64,000 nt of DNA from Rhizopus arrhizus (GCA_024220505.1 JAKZZE010000010.1:930001-994000); one strand, 5' to 3'; counted from the first letter of the stretch, positions 35,499 to 48,865 are shown. The notes: generated by a model from the letters alone, not told the origin. Program-made: numbers and translations.

Positions 35499-37531
35499 AC
35501 AAAGTAAGAAAAGCTCTGTTGGCACACATCTTAAACACCAGAAAAATACGAATAAAAGCAACTTAATCACTCTGTTATTCATCAGCATTTGTTTGAGGGA
35601 AAAAAAGTCGTTTTCTTTTTGCTTCAATCAATACAAAATGTATTGCATGCACTACTTTGTTTTATTACTTTTACTGTCATTCCAAATGTGTTTCCTATTT
35701 TTGTTATCTTGTTTCTAATTCCTTTTTTTTCTTCATCAAAAGCCTTGATAAAGCTGTAATCAGCATACAAACTTTTTTCTGTTATTCAACATGCCTTCGT
35801 AGTATTTATTGCATAATATAATTCATTGCATTATTTACGTCAACATGTTATTGAGGATAAGGTAGATACTGAGTTGATTTACATCAGTTGCACTTGTTTG
35901 AGGTCCGAGAAGATTCCAATACAACATTTGGTCAAAGTGACGGTTGGTGGAACTGGAAGTTGATTTTGCCTATTGGATAGTAGACATCTCCCTATTTTTG
36001 TGTGTACAAAAACAGCACCTTTTCCTCTTCATTTTTATATAGATAAAGCTTCATACGTAAAAAAGTGCCATAAATCTTCATCTATTTTATTACAGTTTTA
36101 TGTTTTTTAAGAAAAGTTGCATCATATTATGATTTCTGTACATAAACCGCCACGAAAAAATTATGTTACCTCACTTACAGTAAGGTCGATGTTGATGAAC
36201 AAGATAATAGATACAGGCTAAGCTATGAATATAAAAAACATGAAAATTATCGAGGATATAGAATCAAAGAAAGTTACTCATTAACTAGTTAATCAAATCT
36301 ATGAAACACTATACATGAGTTTCATTTGTTCATGATCTTTGCACTTCTACAAACAGAAAGTAATCACAATCAAGTGGTAGATTGTTTGGCTTTATATCTA
36401 TCTAATGTATATGAACATAGAAATAACTTGATTAATCATATTGATCGAAAGGCACAAAATGAATAAAATGAGCATATCATTGGGACCACAAATATTATTA
36501 AAAATGCCTACCATAAAAATTTCATTTATACATAAACATAACACTTTTGTTTTTGTATTTTCTTAATCTTACATGCTTTGGATTCCAATGCAAATTTAAG
36601 CATAATACGCCTTGCCTAACAGGGGAAAGTAGAGCATGCAACTAATAAAAATAATGTAAAGATGTGCAATGGTCAAAATCAGTGTGATGAACAATTGAAA
36701 CCCAGAAAGGACACAGTCATTTTGCTCCCAAGACACTTTATAACGTGAAAACAAAGCTCTTTAAATCTTTATTCAAAATGGTTATTGTCTGTTTAATAGT
36801 AGCTGATAAATTAAGTGTAAAATATAAGAGAATATGATACATTGCTATGAATATTTCAATAAGCTAAAGACGAAAACCAAAAAAATCATTATCACCAAGA
36901 GAGTGACATTATCACTGAAATTAATGAATATAACCCATGACCCAAAGATGTCCTATTTGCTGCTGAAATTATATACTGAAAAAATGTTAAAGGGCGAGAA
37001 ATTCAGCAGGTATTGCACTTTACAACTTCATCAAGAACTTAACAATGCTATAAAAGAATTATCCAAGATAAAGAACAGTAAAAAAAAATATATTTTCAAG
37101 ATGACTTATATCTTGTAAAGATAAAAAGCCTATAAGACCTTAAAATATTATATAAAGAAAGCTCAAAAGGGTAATATTAAGTAGTCAAAATGTTATTAAA
37201 ATGGTAGTTTGATTGGTTTTGTTTGAGTAGCGTACATAAGAATAAAAGATCTTGATGAGATATATTGAATAACAATGACCTATCTTTTACAAGAGGGTTA
37301 AAGATGATGCAATCATTTCTTCTCTATCATCCAAATTAAGTCTAGATGATGAAGATAACCGCAACATTTTTCAAATGCTTTTTATTTTATTTTTTTATTT
37401 TTTTTTATTTTTTGTTTAGAACAAACAGATTATGTGATACATGAAACTCTGTTTTGCATTGAATAATAAACACAATCTCTTTTCCTATCTTTTCCTCTTT
37501 TTTTTCTTCTCTTCTTGTTTAAACAACAAAT
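35499..37531. other. Intergenic
   Basis: About 2 kb of AT-rich DNA. One plus-strand frame (36834-37118, 94 codons) is Lys-rich with no motif and is not called. Poly-T and pyrimidine tracts at 37380-37420 and 37495-37520 lie just before the next start codon. No transposon motif seen. Confidence 0.45.
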
Positions 37532-38271
37532 ATGCAATTCAAAAAAGAAAAGAGTTGTCAATTAATGGATAATTTTGCTATCTTTGTTCAGATTAGTTTG
37601 TGCTTTACTGCTATTCTAACATTAATTTACAAAAGATCAAAAGAGAAACCACAAAGACCAATAGAGATTTGGACATTAGATGTGAGTAAGCAGTTTATTG
37701 GAGCAGGCATAATGCATTTCATCAATATTGGAATCAGTTACGCAACCGATAATAATCTTTGTGCTGTTTATTTTTTAAATGTGGCAATGGATACAACTTT
37801 AGGTGTATTCATGCTTTGGTGTTGGATAAAATTAATACAAAAGCTATTGGACAAGGCAAACATATCGATTGGTCCATATTATTCTATACCTGTTGATAAA
37901 AGAACAATGTTACTATGGTTACAGCAATTAATTGTATTCTTACTGGCTATTGTCCTGTCAAAGATATGCTTTTATGAAGTATTAATTATTAATGAAGACT
38001 GGCTATCAAAGTTGGGTGAATTGGCTATAAGTTGGACAAATAACAACCCGAAACTACAAACTGTATTTGTCATGTTCATGTAATGATACATAACATGATC
38101 CATATGTCATTTAATCATATCTATTTCAAAATTAGATTTCCTTTGGCTATGAATGCCATTCAATTTTGGTTAACAGATACAATCATCAAGCAAAATAATC
38201 AACCATCAATTATCGAACAAAAGATCAATACGCCAATAGAATCCACTCCTTTACTAATCTCTTCCGTATAA
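37532..38271 (+). CDS. STIMATE/TMEM110 (yeast YPL162C)-like membrane protein
   Basis: Predicted 227-residue multi-pass protein. Exons: 37532-38079, 38136-38271. It begins CQLMDNFAIFVQISLCF, then KRPIEIW-type and LDVSKQFIGAGIMHFINI, NLCAVYFLNVAMDTTLGVFM, a central polar loop, LIVFLLAIVLSKICFY and, across the intron, VMFIFPLAMNAIQFWLTD. This order matches the STIMATE family (W-x-L-D-x-S-K-Q-x-I-G; C-x-x-Y-x-x-N-x-x-x-D-x-T-x-G; P-x-x-x-N-A-x-x-F-W). Animal members regulate ER-plasma membrane contact sites and store-operated calcium entry; the yeast member is a vacuolar membrane protein of unknown role. At least five hydrophobic segments. It lies 135 bases upstream of a vacuolar cation exchanger gene. 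Confidence 0.85.
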
Positions 38272-38406
38272 ACAATTAAAACTCAGGTGTTGATTAATGC
38301 CTCATTCTTTTCAACCAATAAAACTCATTCAAATCAAGTTCCTTTATTTCTTTCAGTCCTTTTTTTTTTTTTTTTTTTCTTTTTTTTTCCCTTTGCTTGT
38401 ACATAA

Positions 38407-41209
38407 ATGGATTCTTCAGAACATAATAAACCGCAAAGTCATAAGACACCGAAAAGACAACAGAGCTATACTGCATCTTCTAAATATGGTTCTATTTCAG
38501 ACGAACGAAAAAAAGAATCAACAGAAACTAACGAAGAAGAAGAAGACGAACAACAAGATAGTAACGAACAAAGTAGCAGTAGTAGACAAGATGAAGACAC
38601 ATCAAGTGATGAGCATATTCATCATCCTTTAGAACATGAACTTACACTAAAGGACATTCAAGATGTAATTATACAATCTCTCTTTGAAGTACATACTAAA
38701 GCATCATACCTTACTTAGGCTATGAACAAACAACATCCATTTGGTCTTCCCTTATGGAAGCCTGCTTTGTATAAAAAATCACGCTCGGTTGTCCGTAAAG
38801 CAAACAGCGCTTTACATTCATCTCCGTCTTCCTCTTCCGAATTGTTTTTAAATCCAGGCAATATATTATGGCTCCTCCTATTCGGTTGGTGGCTGGCTCT
38901 TGTCATTTTTTTAGTCTCTTTGCCCTTTATAGTGTTTCATGATAACTATGGCATGATCATGAGAGAACTCAGTTTATATATGTTTTGGCCCTTTGGTAGA
39001 TATGTAGAGAGACTTGTAGATATTACACCTTCTGTTATTAACGATTTGGAACGAGAATCTGTCGAGCAATCCCTGCTGATTGATGATGATGATGAGTACG
39101 ATCAAGAGACACAAGGGTTGTTACACAATCATAAAAAAAAGAAAATGTACAATTTGTTCCATGCCGTCATAGAAACCATCAGATTGGGCCCAGCTGCTTG
39201 CTTTTATTATATTATCTTTTATACATTCATCTGCCCACTTTTATTGCTCGTGTCCTCCATATGTTGGATGTGCGTTGTTACTGTACCAATGGCCAAGCTC
39301 AACTATATCCTCGTTCGTCATCTTCGTCGTCATCCTCTCAGTCTTCGTTTTAGATCTAATAATGTTCCTGTCGGAGCTCATCATCCTACTGTGATTCTTT
39401 TGTGTACTTATCAAGCTTTTGGTTGGCAGTATTACAAGTATACTTACGATGGTATCAACATCATGTTTATCAACTTATTACCTTTGGTTTTCTTTGTTAT
39501 CTTTGATGATTATGTCTTGAAAGAACACTTGCCTGACTCATTCATCACTTCACCTCCCCTAATCTTTGGCTTATCTTTGGCTTCTGTGATCCCTCTTTCT
39601 TATTTTATTGGTATGGGTGTCAGCTCAATCTCCGCTCAAAGCAGTATGGGTTTAGGTGCTGTCATCAACGCAACTTTTGGTAGTATTATTGAAATCATCT
39701 TATACGGTGCTGCCTTGATGGCTGGAAAGAGCTCTCTTGTGGAAGGTTCGCTTATTGGAAGTATCCTTGCTGGTGTACTACTTATGCCTGGTTGTTCTAT
39801 GATTAGTGGTGCTGTCAAAAGAAAGGAACAGAGGTTTAATGCAAAAAGTGCTGGTATATACAACATTGATCTTTTCATTTTCCTATTTTTTTTTTTGACG
39901 CATCATAATAGGGGTTACTGCAACTATGCTCATTATGGCTATTATCGGAGCATTATCGCCTACTTTGTTTTATCAATTCTTTGGTTCAGTAAGTAGAAAA
40001 AGAGAAAACAGAATATTTCCTTTGTTCCCCTTTTTTTAAATTTTCATTTTCTGATAGTTTGAGTTACGTTGCACCGGATGTCCTGATAAAATGGATGATA
40101 ATGCAAACATGACCTTGGAGTGCTCTCACTGTTACTATGATCAAATGGACCCTACTCAAGATCCTGTATATCAGAATAATGTGAAGCCATTCATGTACAT
40201 TTGTGCTGCTATTTTGCCCTCTGCATATATCATTGGTCTTTTGTTTAGTTTGCATACTCATGCTGATATGGTCTGGAAAAGTTCTAATCCTAAACACGAT
40301 TCTCATGAAATACCTGCTCAGCAGAGAGTATACCCTGTACATATCATACGTCCTCACAGTCAAGAGTTACATCAGTCACATCATCAAAACGATGTTGCCT
40401 CAACAAATATTGTTATTCCAGGTAAGACGAAAGAAACATCAAAAGAATCTTGTACTAAACTCATGATTGTAGTCCACAAACAATCTTCAGCACCTTTGAT
40501 GACTGTAGTACCACCAGTTCAAACGTCTAATCCTCCATTAGCATATATCCATGCTAAAGAACCAGAAGAAGAGGAAGAGGAAGAAGCAGCAGCTGGGCAT
40601 GATTCACCTAACTGGGGAAAGGTGAAGAGTTATACAGTTTTATTTGGATGTACACTTCTCTATTCTATCATTGCAGAGATTTTGGTACAAACAGTGGATG
40701 AAGTAATGGAAAAAATAGCTATTGATGAAAAGTTTCTTGGTCTTACTTTGTTTGCTCTTGTGCCAAATATCACTGAGTTTATGAATGCCATCTCTTTCGC
40801 GCTCTACGGAAATATCGTGCTGAGGTAAATAGCAAAGGAATTGCCCTTTACAATTTAATACTTATAGGATTCCTATCATAGTATGGAAATCGGTTCTGCC
40901 TATGCTTTACAAGTATGCTTATTGCAAATCCCTGCTATGGTTGCCTTTTCATTGTGGTATAACTTGGGAAAAGAGGAAATCAAAAAGTTCACTTTCAAGT
41001 AAGTCTAAATCCGTTCACTTCCATATATATTTTATACTAAATATAATTTATCTAGTCTTATTTTCCCTCGATGGGATGTAATTTCAGTGATATTTTCAGT
41101 ATTTTTATTAACCTATACATATCAGGAAGGAAAGTCAAATTACTTTAAAGGATCAATTCTTATCCTTAGTTACTTTGTACTTATTGCTGGGTTCTATTAT
41201 AACCCATAA
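38407..41209 (+). CDS. VNX1: Vnx1-like vacuolar monovalent cation/H+ (CAX family) exchanger
   Basis: Predicted 835-residue exchanger. Exons: 38407-38664, 38719-39853, 39912-39988, 40058-40824, 40882-40998, 41056-41209. A Ser/Glu-rich cytosolic N-terminus leads to HPFGLPLWKPALYKKSRSVV, a signature of the Vnx1/YNL321W group, then many membrane segments. The two inverted exchanger repeats carry GAVINATFGSIIEI (399-412, E411) and ALVPNITEFMNAI (E730). An acidic run EEEEEEEAAA separates the halves. Intron 1 is exactly 54 nt, ends in an in-frame TAG (38716-38718), and must be removed to join DIQD to AMNKQHPFG. Vnx1 loads Na+ and K+ into the vacuole in exchange for protons; the family name suggests calcium but this subgroup lacks strong Ca2+ transport in yeast. 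Confidence 0.9.
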
Positions 41210-41449
41210 ATCCATGCATTGCTCCTTGTATAGTATCTCCTTTTTGCGTGTATTCTTTTTTATATAAATAACAAAATTGTTCCTCCTTATTTTGATACTA
41301 AAAAAACTTGCTTAATAAACACTTTTCTTTTTTGTTTCCTATCTTCCCCCTTTTTTGTTTGTCTGCTTGTTTCTAACAACCTCGTCGTTTCCTCCTCCTT
41401 GATTGGAATTTGCATTTTTCTTCTCTCTTTCTCTCTCTCTCTCTTCTTT

Positions 41450-44400
41450 ATGGTAAATAATTGTTCCAATTCGATCCAAACGCATGACACTATTGATGAA
41501 ATCCTTGAATCCCTAAAATCAAGATACAAAATAGACCAACCTTATACGCAGATCGGAAATCATCGATTAATCATCCTCAACCCATACAAACCGCTTGATT
41601 TATTAAACGATGCAACACTTGAAGCTTACGGTCAGTATGGCTATAAAAATGTTTATTCAAAACAGGAACAAGATCCTGAACCACATGTTTATGACTTGGC
41701 CACAAAGGTATACTTACTATTACGAAGAAGAAAGGAAGACCAAGCGATTGTTTTGAGGTAAATACATCAGTGCCCCTTAAAAACAGAGGGTTTCGCATTC
41801 ACATTTATATCATACAGTGGTATATCTGGCTCGGGAAAATCCACTACCCACAAACACCTCATTAAAGAGTTACTGTATCTCTCTACACATTCAAAAAGAG
41901 ATGAAAAAATGAAGAACCAACTTTTAGGAGCAAACACAATTCTGAATTCTTTCCTGAAAGCTGGTCAAGATGCATCTTGCTCAGGTCTGTTCCAAACTCT
42001 TCAATTTAATGAGCGCGGTCGTATCGTTGGATTCTCTAACTCGATCTTTTTGTTTGACAAGTATCGACTGACACGTCCCCAACTAATAAATTTTAACGTC
42101 TTTTATCAACTCTTGGCGGGAACAACAGCTGATGAGAAACAGGCATTACATATCACCCACTCTAATTTCCATTATATCAAGCCTCAGCATCAGCAGCAGC
42201 ATTGCCAAGATGAAATTGAATTTGGAGAGCTGAAGATGGCACTCAAACATTGTGGGTTTAAGTCCAAGACGATAGATCAAATATTCCAGCTACTGGCTTC
42301 TATTCTTCATTTGGGAAACATACAGTTTATCGACAAGCGTCATGCAAGGATATCTGAAAAAGATACAGAGAACGGATTGGAGAATGGCAGCCAGGATTCT
42401 TGTCGAGTCAAAAATAAAGAGACGCTGGCACTGGTCGCTGCAGCTCTCGGTGTCACGACGACCCGATTAGAGAACACATTGACACACCAGTCCAAGCTGA
42501 TCGGGAATGAATTCTGTACAGCTTTCTTGACAACCGATACAGCCTCGCAGCAACGTGATGCGTTGGCTCAAACGATCTTTACAGCATTTGTCTACTGGAT
42601 TGTGAATGTGCTCAACCAAAGGTTTACAAAGAAGGATGATGATAAGGCGATCCATACGATCAGCATTCTCGACACTATAGGTCTCAATACCAAGCGTGCA
42701 AATACTTTTCATGACATGTGCGTCAATTATACATCGGAGCGTTTGTACAACTTTTTACTTTGTACTGCTCTTCAAGAAAGTGAGCCTGTTTATGAGTCTA
42801 GTTCAATGTTACTCTTTCACGCTGAATCCGGTCTTTTTGCACGTTTGAATAGCGAATCAAGACGTCTTGAAAGTCACGCCCTTGATACATCTGACAGCCA
42901 TTTTCTTTCTACTCTCTTCCAAAGTAAGAAATCCTCTGCTGATTACCGCGCTCTATTGGATCCATCTACACCTTCCTGCAGTTTCTCCATCAAACACTTT
43001 GGGAGCTGTAATGTGGATTATTCGGTTGATGGTTGCTTGGAAAATAACTTAGATGCTATATCTCCTGATTTCATTCATCTGTTCAAGTACAAATGCACAA
43101 ATACGTTTGTCACTGAATTGTTTGATAAAGACGCCACCAGTACCTCTTGGATTACAGAAGTTCATCCGAGAGATAAAATCACAATTGTCAAGGCCCAATT
43201 GCCTCTTTGGCTCACCAGTCAAGCAGAACAAAAGCAAGAGAAAATTCAGCTTGATGAGAATGTAGAAGAAGATCAGACAATGGTGAGCAACGCCATTCAT
43301 GTGAAAGAGGTCAAAAAAATACAAACAGTATTAGATCAAATGGCTTTTGGTGTCGAATTGCTTCAGCACCAGTTAAGCTCAGTGAGGATTTCCGAAATCA
43401 TCCATATTCAACCCAACAGCCAACAAAAACCCGGTCTGTTTGATGACCGACATGTCACTCAGCAGCTGCATTATTTCAAAGTCCTTGAATTAATAAAGAA
43501 ATCCACTCATGTCATGTACAGCTATACATCTAAAGAAATCCTGAATCGTTATGGACCATTGATATCACACGAGCAAGAAGAGCAGGAAGGAGGCGATACA
43601 AGAAAGATTTTGGAATGGATTGAGCACAATCGGTACACTGAAAGACAAGTCAAAATTGATCAAAACTTGGTTTGGCTTTCGTTTAGGCTTTGGAGGACAC
43701 TTGAAAATCAAATACGTGCGATGGAGAAAGAAGTCAGGATGAGAGAGAAAGAAATGGCTGCAGCAGTTGAGGCTGAAAAGGAGGCGGCAAAGCATGCTGC
43801 TATGATGGCTGCTATTGAGGCAGAGGAGTATGAAGCAGCTCAGAGAGAGGCTGCCGAAGTTGCAGCAGCTGCACAGGCTGCCGAACTGGCGGCTATTATG
43901 GCTGATAGGTGGTCAAGTGATAAAAACCCTTTTGATGATGATTGTAAATCCGACATGACGCCTGATGATGATCGAACATACTTTGACTATCAACTGGATA
44001 CGAATGATGAAAAAAAAAGTGATTGGCATGAAGATGAAAAAGATAAAGTGCTTTCTAAAGGGTAAAGAAAAATATGTAGATGAAGTACTCTTGATCCTGT
44101 TTTAACACTATTTCTACAGTTATGGGCCGAATCTAGACACAAGCGAAATGATGAAAGACAAAAATGTCCAACTTGAAGAACAAGTAGAAGAAGTGACTAT
44201 AACAAATATTCGAATATGGTGGACAAGGTTCGTGTATTTGTCAACTTGGTGGATCCCATCTTTTGTTCTGAAGCACATTGGCAAAATGAGTAGAGAGGAT
44301 GTTCAGATGGCTTGGAGAGAGAAAGTAACTCTCTGTATCTTGATCTTTTGTCTCTCAGGAGGCACTATTTTTTGTATTGTTGGCCTTGGTGTTATCGTGT

Positions 44401-47278
44401 GTTCAGGAACTAAAGATCTCTATACATCGCAGGACGTACTGAATCATCAAAGCATGAATGATTACTGGATTAGCATAAGAGGAAAAGTGTACGATATAAC
44501 TAAATTTGTAGCAGTAGATCATGGATCTTCATTTTCTATGGCCGGAAGATCCAGTTTAGAGCCTCTTGCGGGCCGCGATCTGTCGTATACATTTCCTCCT
44601 CCTCTTACAGTTGCCTGTGCTGGCCTAGTTACAGACCCCTCTGTGGCTGTTACACCCAATGGAAGTATTGTGCTTGGCCCCTTTGTGCATTTTTCAGGGC
44701 CTCAGCAAAATGACAAAACGTTGAAAAAACTTCATAACCCTGGTTGGATTAAGAATGAATTTGAGCCTCTTATGAACAATTACAAGAAGGGAGACCTTGT
44801 TATCTCCATGAAGCAGATCAAAAGTGATTACCTAGGCTGGGGCAGATTAATAGCTACAATTGATGAACGCGTTTATGATTTGACCGACTATATGGCCACT
44901 GCTCGTCGGTACGCAACATCGTCTTCTAACAACCATCGTTATTTGCATCCCTCAGTTGAAAATATATTTATAGAATTTGGTGGCAAGGATATTACTGACG
45001 AATGGAATTATCACACAACTTCAATGAACGAAGCCACAAGAATTCTCAATAAGGCTTGTTTGGATAGTGCATTTTATGTTGGGCGTCTTGATTTTCGTGA
45101 ATCACCAAGGTGTACGTTTGCTAATTATCTGCTGCTGAGCTTTGCAGTTATACTTTCTTTGGTTATCTTAGTCAAGTTCTTGGCTGCATTACAATTTGGA
45201 GGTGCTCCTACACCAGAAGATCACGATAAATTTGTGATATGTCAAGTCCCTTGCTATACAGAGGATGAGGAATCCTTGAGAAAAACAATTGACTCCCTTG
45301 CTGCCATGACATATGATGATAAACATAAGCTGCTATTTTTGGTTGCGGATGGTATGATTATCGGAAGTGGAAATGATCGACCTACGCCTCGTATCTTGCT
45401 AGATATCTTGGGCTACAATGAAAATGACGATCCGGAGCCACTCATGTTCAAATCTATAGGTGAAGGTTCAAAACAACTAAACTATGGAAAAGTATATTCC
45501 GGTGTATATCGATATGAAGGGCATGTTGTTCCTTATGTCGTAGTTGTCAAGGTGGGAAAACCTAGTGAAAGGGTCAAACCGGGTAATAGAGGGAAGAGAG
45601 ACTCTCAAATTATTTGCATGAGTTTCTTAAACAAAGTTCACTTTGATGCTGAGATGTCACCATTAGAATTGGAAATATATTATCACATAAAACACGTTAT
45701 TGGGATTGATCCTGATCTATATGAATATATCCTTATGGTTGATTCTGACACAGAAGTATACCCTGACGCTCTGAATAGATTAGTCTCTTGTATGTTGCAT
45801 GACAGTCGTATTATTGGTCTTTGTGGAGAAACTGAGTTAGGCAATCAGGACAAATCATGGGCAACAATGATTCAAGTCTATGAATACTATATATCACATC
45901 ATCTTGTAAAATCATTTGAATCACTCTTTGGATCTGTTACTTGCTTACCAGGCTGTTTTTGTATGTACCGAATACGGACAGCGAGTAGACATATTCCTCT
46001 TATAGTTTCACCCAACATTATTCAGGCTTATTCAGATAACCGAGTAGACACTTTGCATAAAAAGAACCTACTACATTTAGGTGAAGATAGATATCTAACG
46101 ACGCTCATGATGAAGAACTTTCCAGAATACAAGATGATGTTCACACCTTATGCTAAATGTAAAACTGTAGCACCTGATGAATGGCATGTTTTATTGTCGC
46201 AACGTCGCCGTTGGATTAACTCAACTATCCATAATTTACTTGAACTTGTCTTGCTTCAGGAACTATGCGGGTTTTGTTGCTTGTCAATGCGATTTGTGGT
46301 TATGACAGACTTAATTGGTACTATAACATTACCTTCTTCAGTCATTTACTTGATCTACTTGGTTTATGAGGTTGTATCTGGTAGCGGTCCCATTCCTACT
46401 ATCGCTCTTGGGACTTTGGCAGCAGCTTATGGGTTACAATCTTTGATTTTTATATTCAAACGACAGTGGCAGCATATAGGATGGATGATTATTTATATAT
46501 TTGCTATTCCTATCTTTAGCTTTTTCATTCCCCTTTATGCTTTCTGGCATTTCGATGATTTTTCATGGGGAAATACGCGTGTAGTAGTTGGTGATAATAA
46601 GAAGAAGCAGATTATTGTAACGGACGACGAGAAATTTGAAGAAAAAATGATTCCTATGAAAAAGTGGGCTCAGCATGAAAGAGAAATGAATGAGACGACT
46701 ACCTTTGAACAAGTAACAACATACGATCCCTCTATTTACAGCCAGTGTTCATGTGAAGAAGAAACTAATTCAGTAATTTCTTATCGTGGCCGACATGTCT
46801 GTACTTATCATAAACAAGTATACGATGGTTTAGCATATGATAATCATGAAACAGTTTGTAGTCAATCTTCTAATGATATACCAAATCATACAAACCAGCT
46901 TTTATCGCCATTGTTTCCTGCTGTAGAGGATTTGGGAGAGTTTTCAGTAGATTTATCGTCAGTGATAAAGCCTCCAACGACAGCTAAGGAAGGAGAAAGA
47001 GCAAATGAAATAAAAGAAGCCAGACATGTAATGATACCAGAAGAAGATGAAATAGAAAGGGAAATACATAGAATTCTTTTAACTTCTGACTTGATGACTT
47101 TAACAAAGAAACAAGGTAAATGATTTTTTTTTTTTTTCATTATCTAACTACTGAATTAGTCCGAGATCAATTGTCAGAATTATTTGGTATAGATTTAACC
47201 ATAAAAAGACCCTTCATCAACTCAACTATTGAAAGGTTACTAGAAAAAGATGTCTTGTTAAATAGTTTCCATTCATAG
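41450..47278 (+). CDS. CHS (class V): Class V chitin synthase with myosin motor-like domain
   Basis: Predicted 1888-residue membrane enzyme that polymerises UDP-GlcNAc into chitin at sites of polarised growth. Exons: 41450-41757, 41818-44061, 44120-47115, 47160-47278. Residues 1 to about 750 are a myosin-like head with P-loop GISGSGKST (104-112), LASILHLGNIQF and a switch II-like ILDTIGLN. A helical EAxAA-rich linker follows, then a membrane segment (about 920-945), a cytochrome b5-like domain (ISIRGKVYDITKF), a second membrane pair, the GT2 core with CQVPCYTEDEESL, MVDSDTEVYPD (about 1390), GEDRYLTT (1505) and QRRRW (1545-1549), further membrane helices and a C-terminal DEK_C domain (LSELFGIDLTIKRPFINSTI). 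The switch I N-x-x-S-S-R motif is not visible, so motor activity is doubtful. Confidence 0.94.
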
Positions 47279-47424
47279 ATATATAAAAAATGACGTTTTG
47301 ATGAAATAAACTGGCTTGCAGCCAATCATCTTTATTGCATAAAATGATTTCATAAGGTGATTTTTTAAATTCAATTCTCACGTCGTATTTTCTTTTTCTT
47401 TTTCTTTTTCTTTTTTTAAAAAAA

Positions 47425-48672
47425 ATGATTGTTAACGACATTCATAATGAGCTTGCCCCAGTAAGAGAAGAACAATATTTGTCTGAAGACATGGCAAGAA
47501 AATGTTCTTTATCTTCTATTAGTTCACCGATCGTTGATATTCAAGGTCAAGCAGTTACTTCAGATATCCTCGTTGCTCTATTGGATAGACCAGCAGAAAT
47601 GAAGCAACTTGTCTCTCGTAACAGTCAATTTTATGAAGCAATACAGCGTTACATAACTGAAACACAAGGAGAACATACTTGGAAACGTTTTCAAGATATA
47701 CTTTATAAACCCAGAGAAAAATTGCCTGATCGCGCTTGGATCTCACGTATCAGTCATTATCTGGTTCATAATTCAGTACTCTTTTCAAAATTTAAAGAAA
47801 TTGTAGGTTACGCAGAGGACATACCCGAGACTGTGTCTCCACCATTTCACTATAGATTAAGTGCCTCCAGTAGTACTGGATCGTCTGCCACGAGTCATCG
47901 CAGAAGTCGTAGGCTATCGAATAAAAGCTTTGACTTTGACCTCACAGAGGATGATAGTATTATTGAAGAAGAAGCACCTGAAGTTCCAGAGGGCATGTTT
48001 ACAAATGAAGAACAGTTTTATCAGCAAACAGCTTTATCCGGACAACCTCGAAGACGACGCTCTTCATGTCATGACATCTATTCTGAGCCTCATCCTACCT
48101 TTGTAGAATCTAAAATTGATGAAGTGGATGAGGCTGAAGTTGAAAACAACGATGAAAGTGATCATCTTAGCGAATTGCTGGACGATAATGATGATGATAA
48201 TGATGATGATGATGACACCAACAATGAAGTCAATCTACAAAATGTCAATGATCGTCGCAAAGAACAAAGCAGTAATGGTATGGATTTCATCAAACTGCGC
48301 GATCATCCAGAAATTCAAGCTGATTTGCCCAAAACACACCCCGCCTTTTTCCGTAAAGCTAAACAGCTGTTGTCACTTGCACCATCTTCACGTCGATTTT
48401 CTGCAACCATGCGTAGAAACTCAATATTAGAGGATGATATGCCTTCGAGTCCAATGACAGAAATGGATGAGCCTAGGTTACAGACTTGTTCAGATAGTGA
48501 TGAAGAAGAGAAACATGGAGATTTAGTTCGCCTTATTTGTAGAACAAGAAGACAACAGCCAGATGATATTGCTTGGTTCAATGACATCATGGAAGCTTTG
48601 AGTGGTTGGCCTGAATTAATTGATGGCTTGAATGACATTGCTAATGAGGTGCTCAACGGAAATAGACGTTAA
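47425..48672 (+). CDS. Unknown acidic protein with apparent internal duplication
   Basis: Intronless 415-residue frame that starts 146 bases after the chitin synthase stop, behind a pyrimidine-rich leader. Residues about 45-130 (SDILVALLDRPAEMKQLVSR, a helical stretch with TWKRFQDILYK, then DRAWISRISHYLV) and about 290-410 (LRDHPEIQADLPKTHPAFFR, then DLVRLICRTRRQQPDDIAWF, DIMEALSGWPELIDGLNDIA) have the same layout, as if one domain had been duplicated and split by a long acidic, disordered middle with ELLDDNDDDNDDDDD. No known family is recognised; there are no membrane segments. The composition and codon use look fully coding. Confidence 0.85.
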   Translation: MIVNDIHNELAPVREEQYLSEDMARKCSLSSISSPIVDIQGQAVTSDILVALLDRPAEMKQLVSRNSQFYEAIQRYITETQGEHTWKRFQDILYKPREKLPDRAWISRISHYLVHNSVLFSKFKEIVGYAEDIPETVSPPFHYRLSASSSTGSSATSHRRSRRLSNKSFDFDLTEDDSIIEEEAPEVPEGMFTNEEQFYQQTALSGQPRRRRSSCHDIYSEPHPTFVESKIDEVDEAEVENNDESDHLSELLDDNDDDNDDDDDTNNEVNLQNVNDRRKEQSSNGMDFIKLRDHPEIQADLPKTHPAFFRKAKQLLSLAPSSRRFSATMRRNSILEDDMPSSPMTEMDEPRLQTCSDSDEEEKHGDLVRLICRTRRQQPDDIAWFNDIMEALSGWPELIDGLNDIANEVLNGNRR

Positions 48673-48865
48673 TGCTGCTTAGTTATACTTAATTTTTGAT
48701 TGTCCATTAAATTGAAATATCTAAATAAACCATATTGCAAACAAAAAAGGTATTTTGGAGGGGTTTTTTTTTAATAACGTTCAAAAAAAAAAAGAGGTAG
48801 ATATGTAACACTAATATAAGTGTATGTATAGGGAAATAAAATCTGTGTATGTGTGGGGTATACAT

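Noticed and set aside
36834..37118. A 94-codon Lys/Thr-rich plus-strand frame
   Set aside because: Low complexity, no motif, and no promoter- or splice-like context that would support a gene.
38665..38718. In-frame TAG at 38716 as a true stop separating two genes or a readthrough site
   Set aside because: A 54-nt GT-AG intron with an actaaag branch-like site removes it and restores the Vnx1 signature D-AMNKQHPFG.
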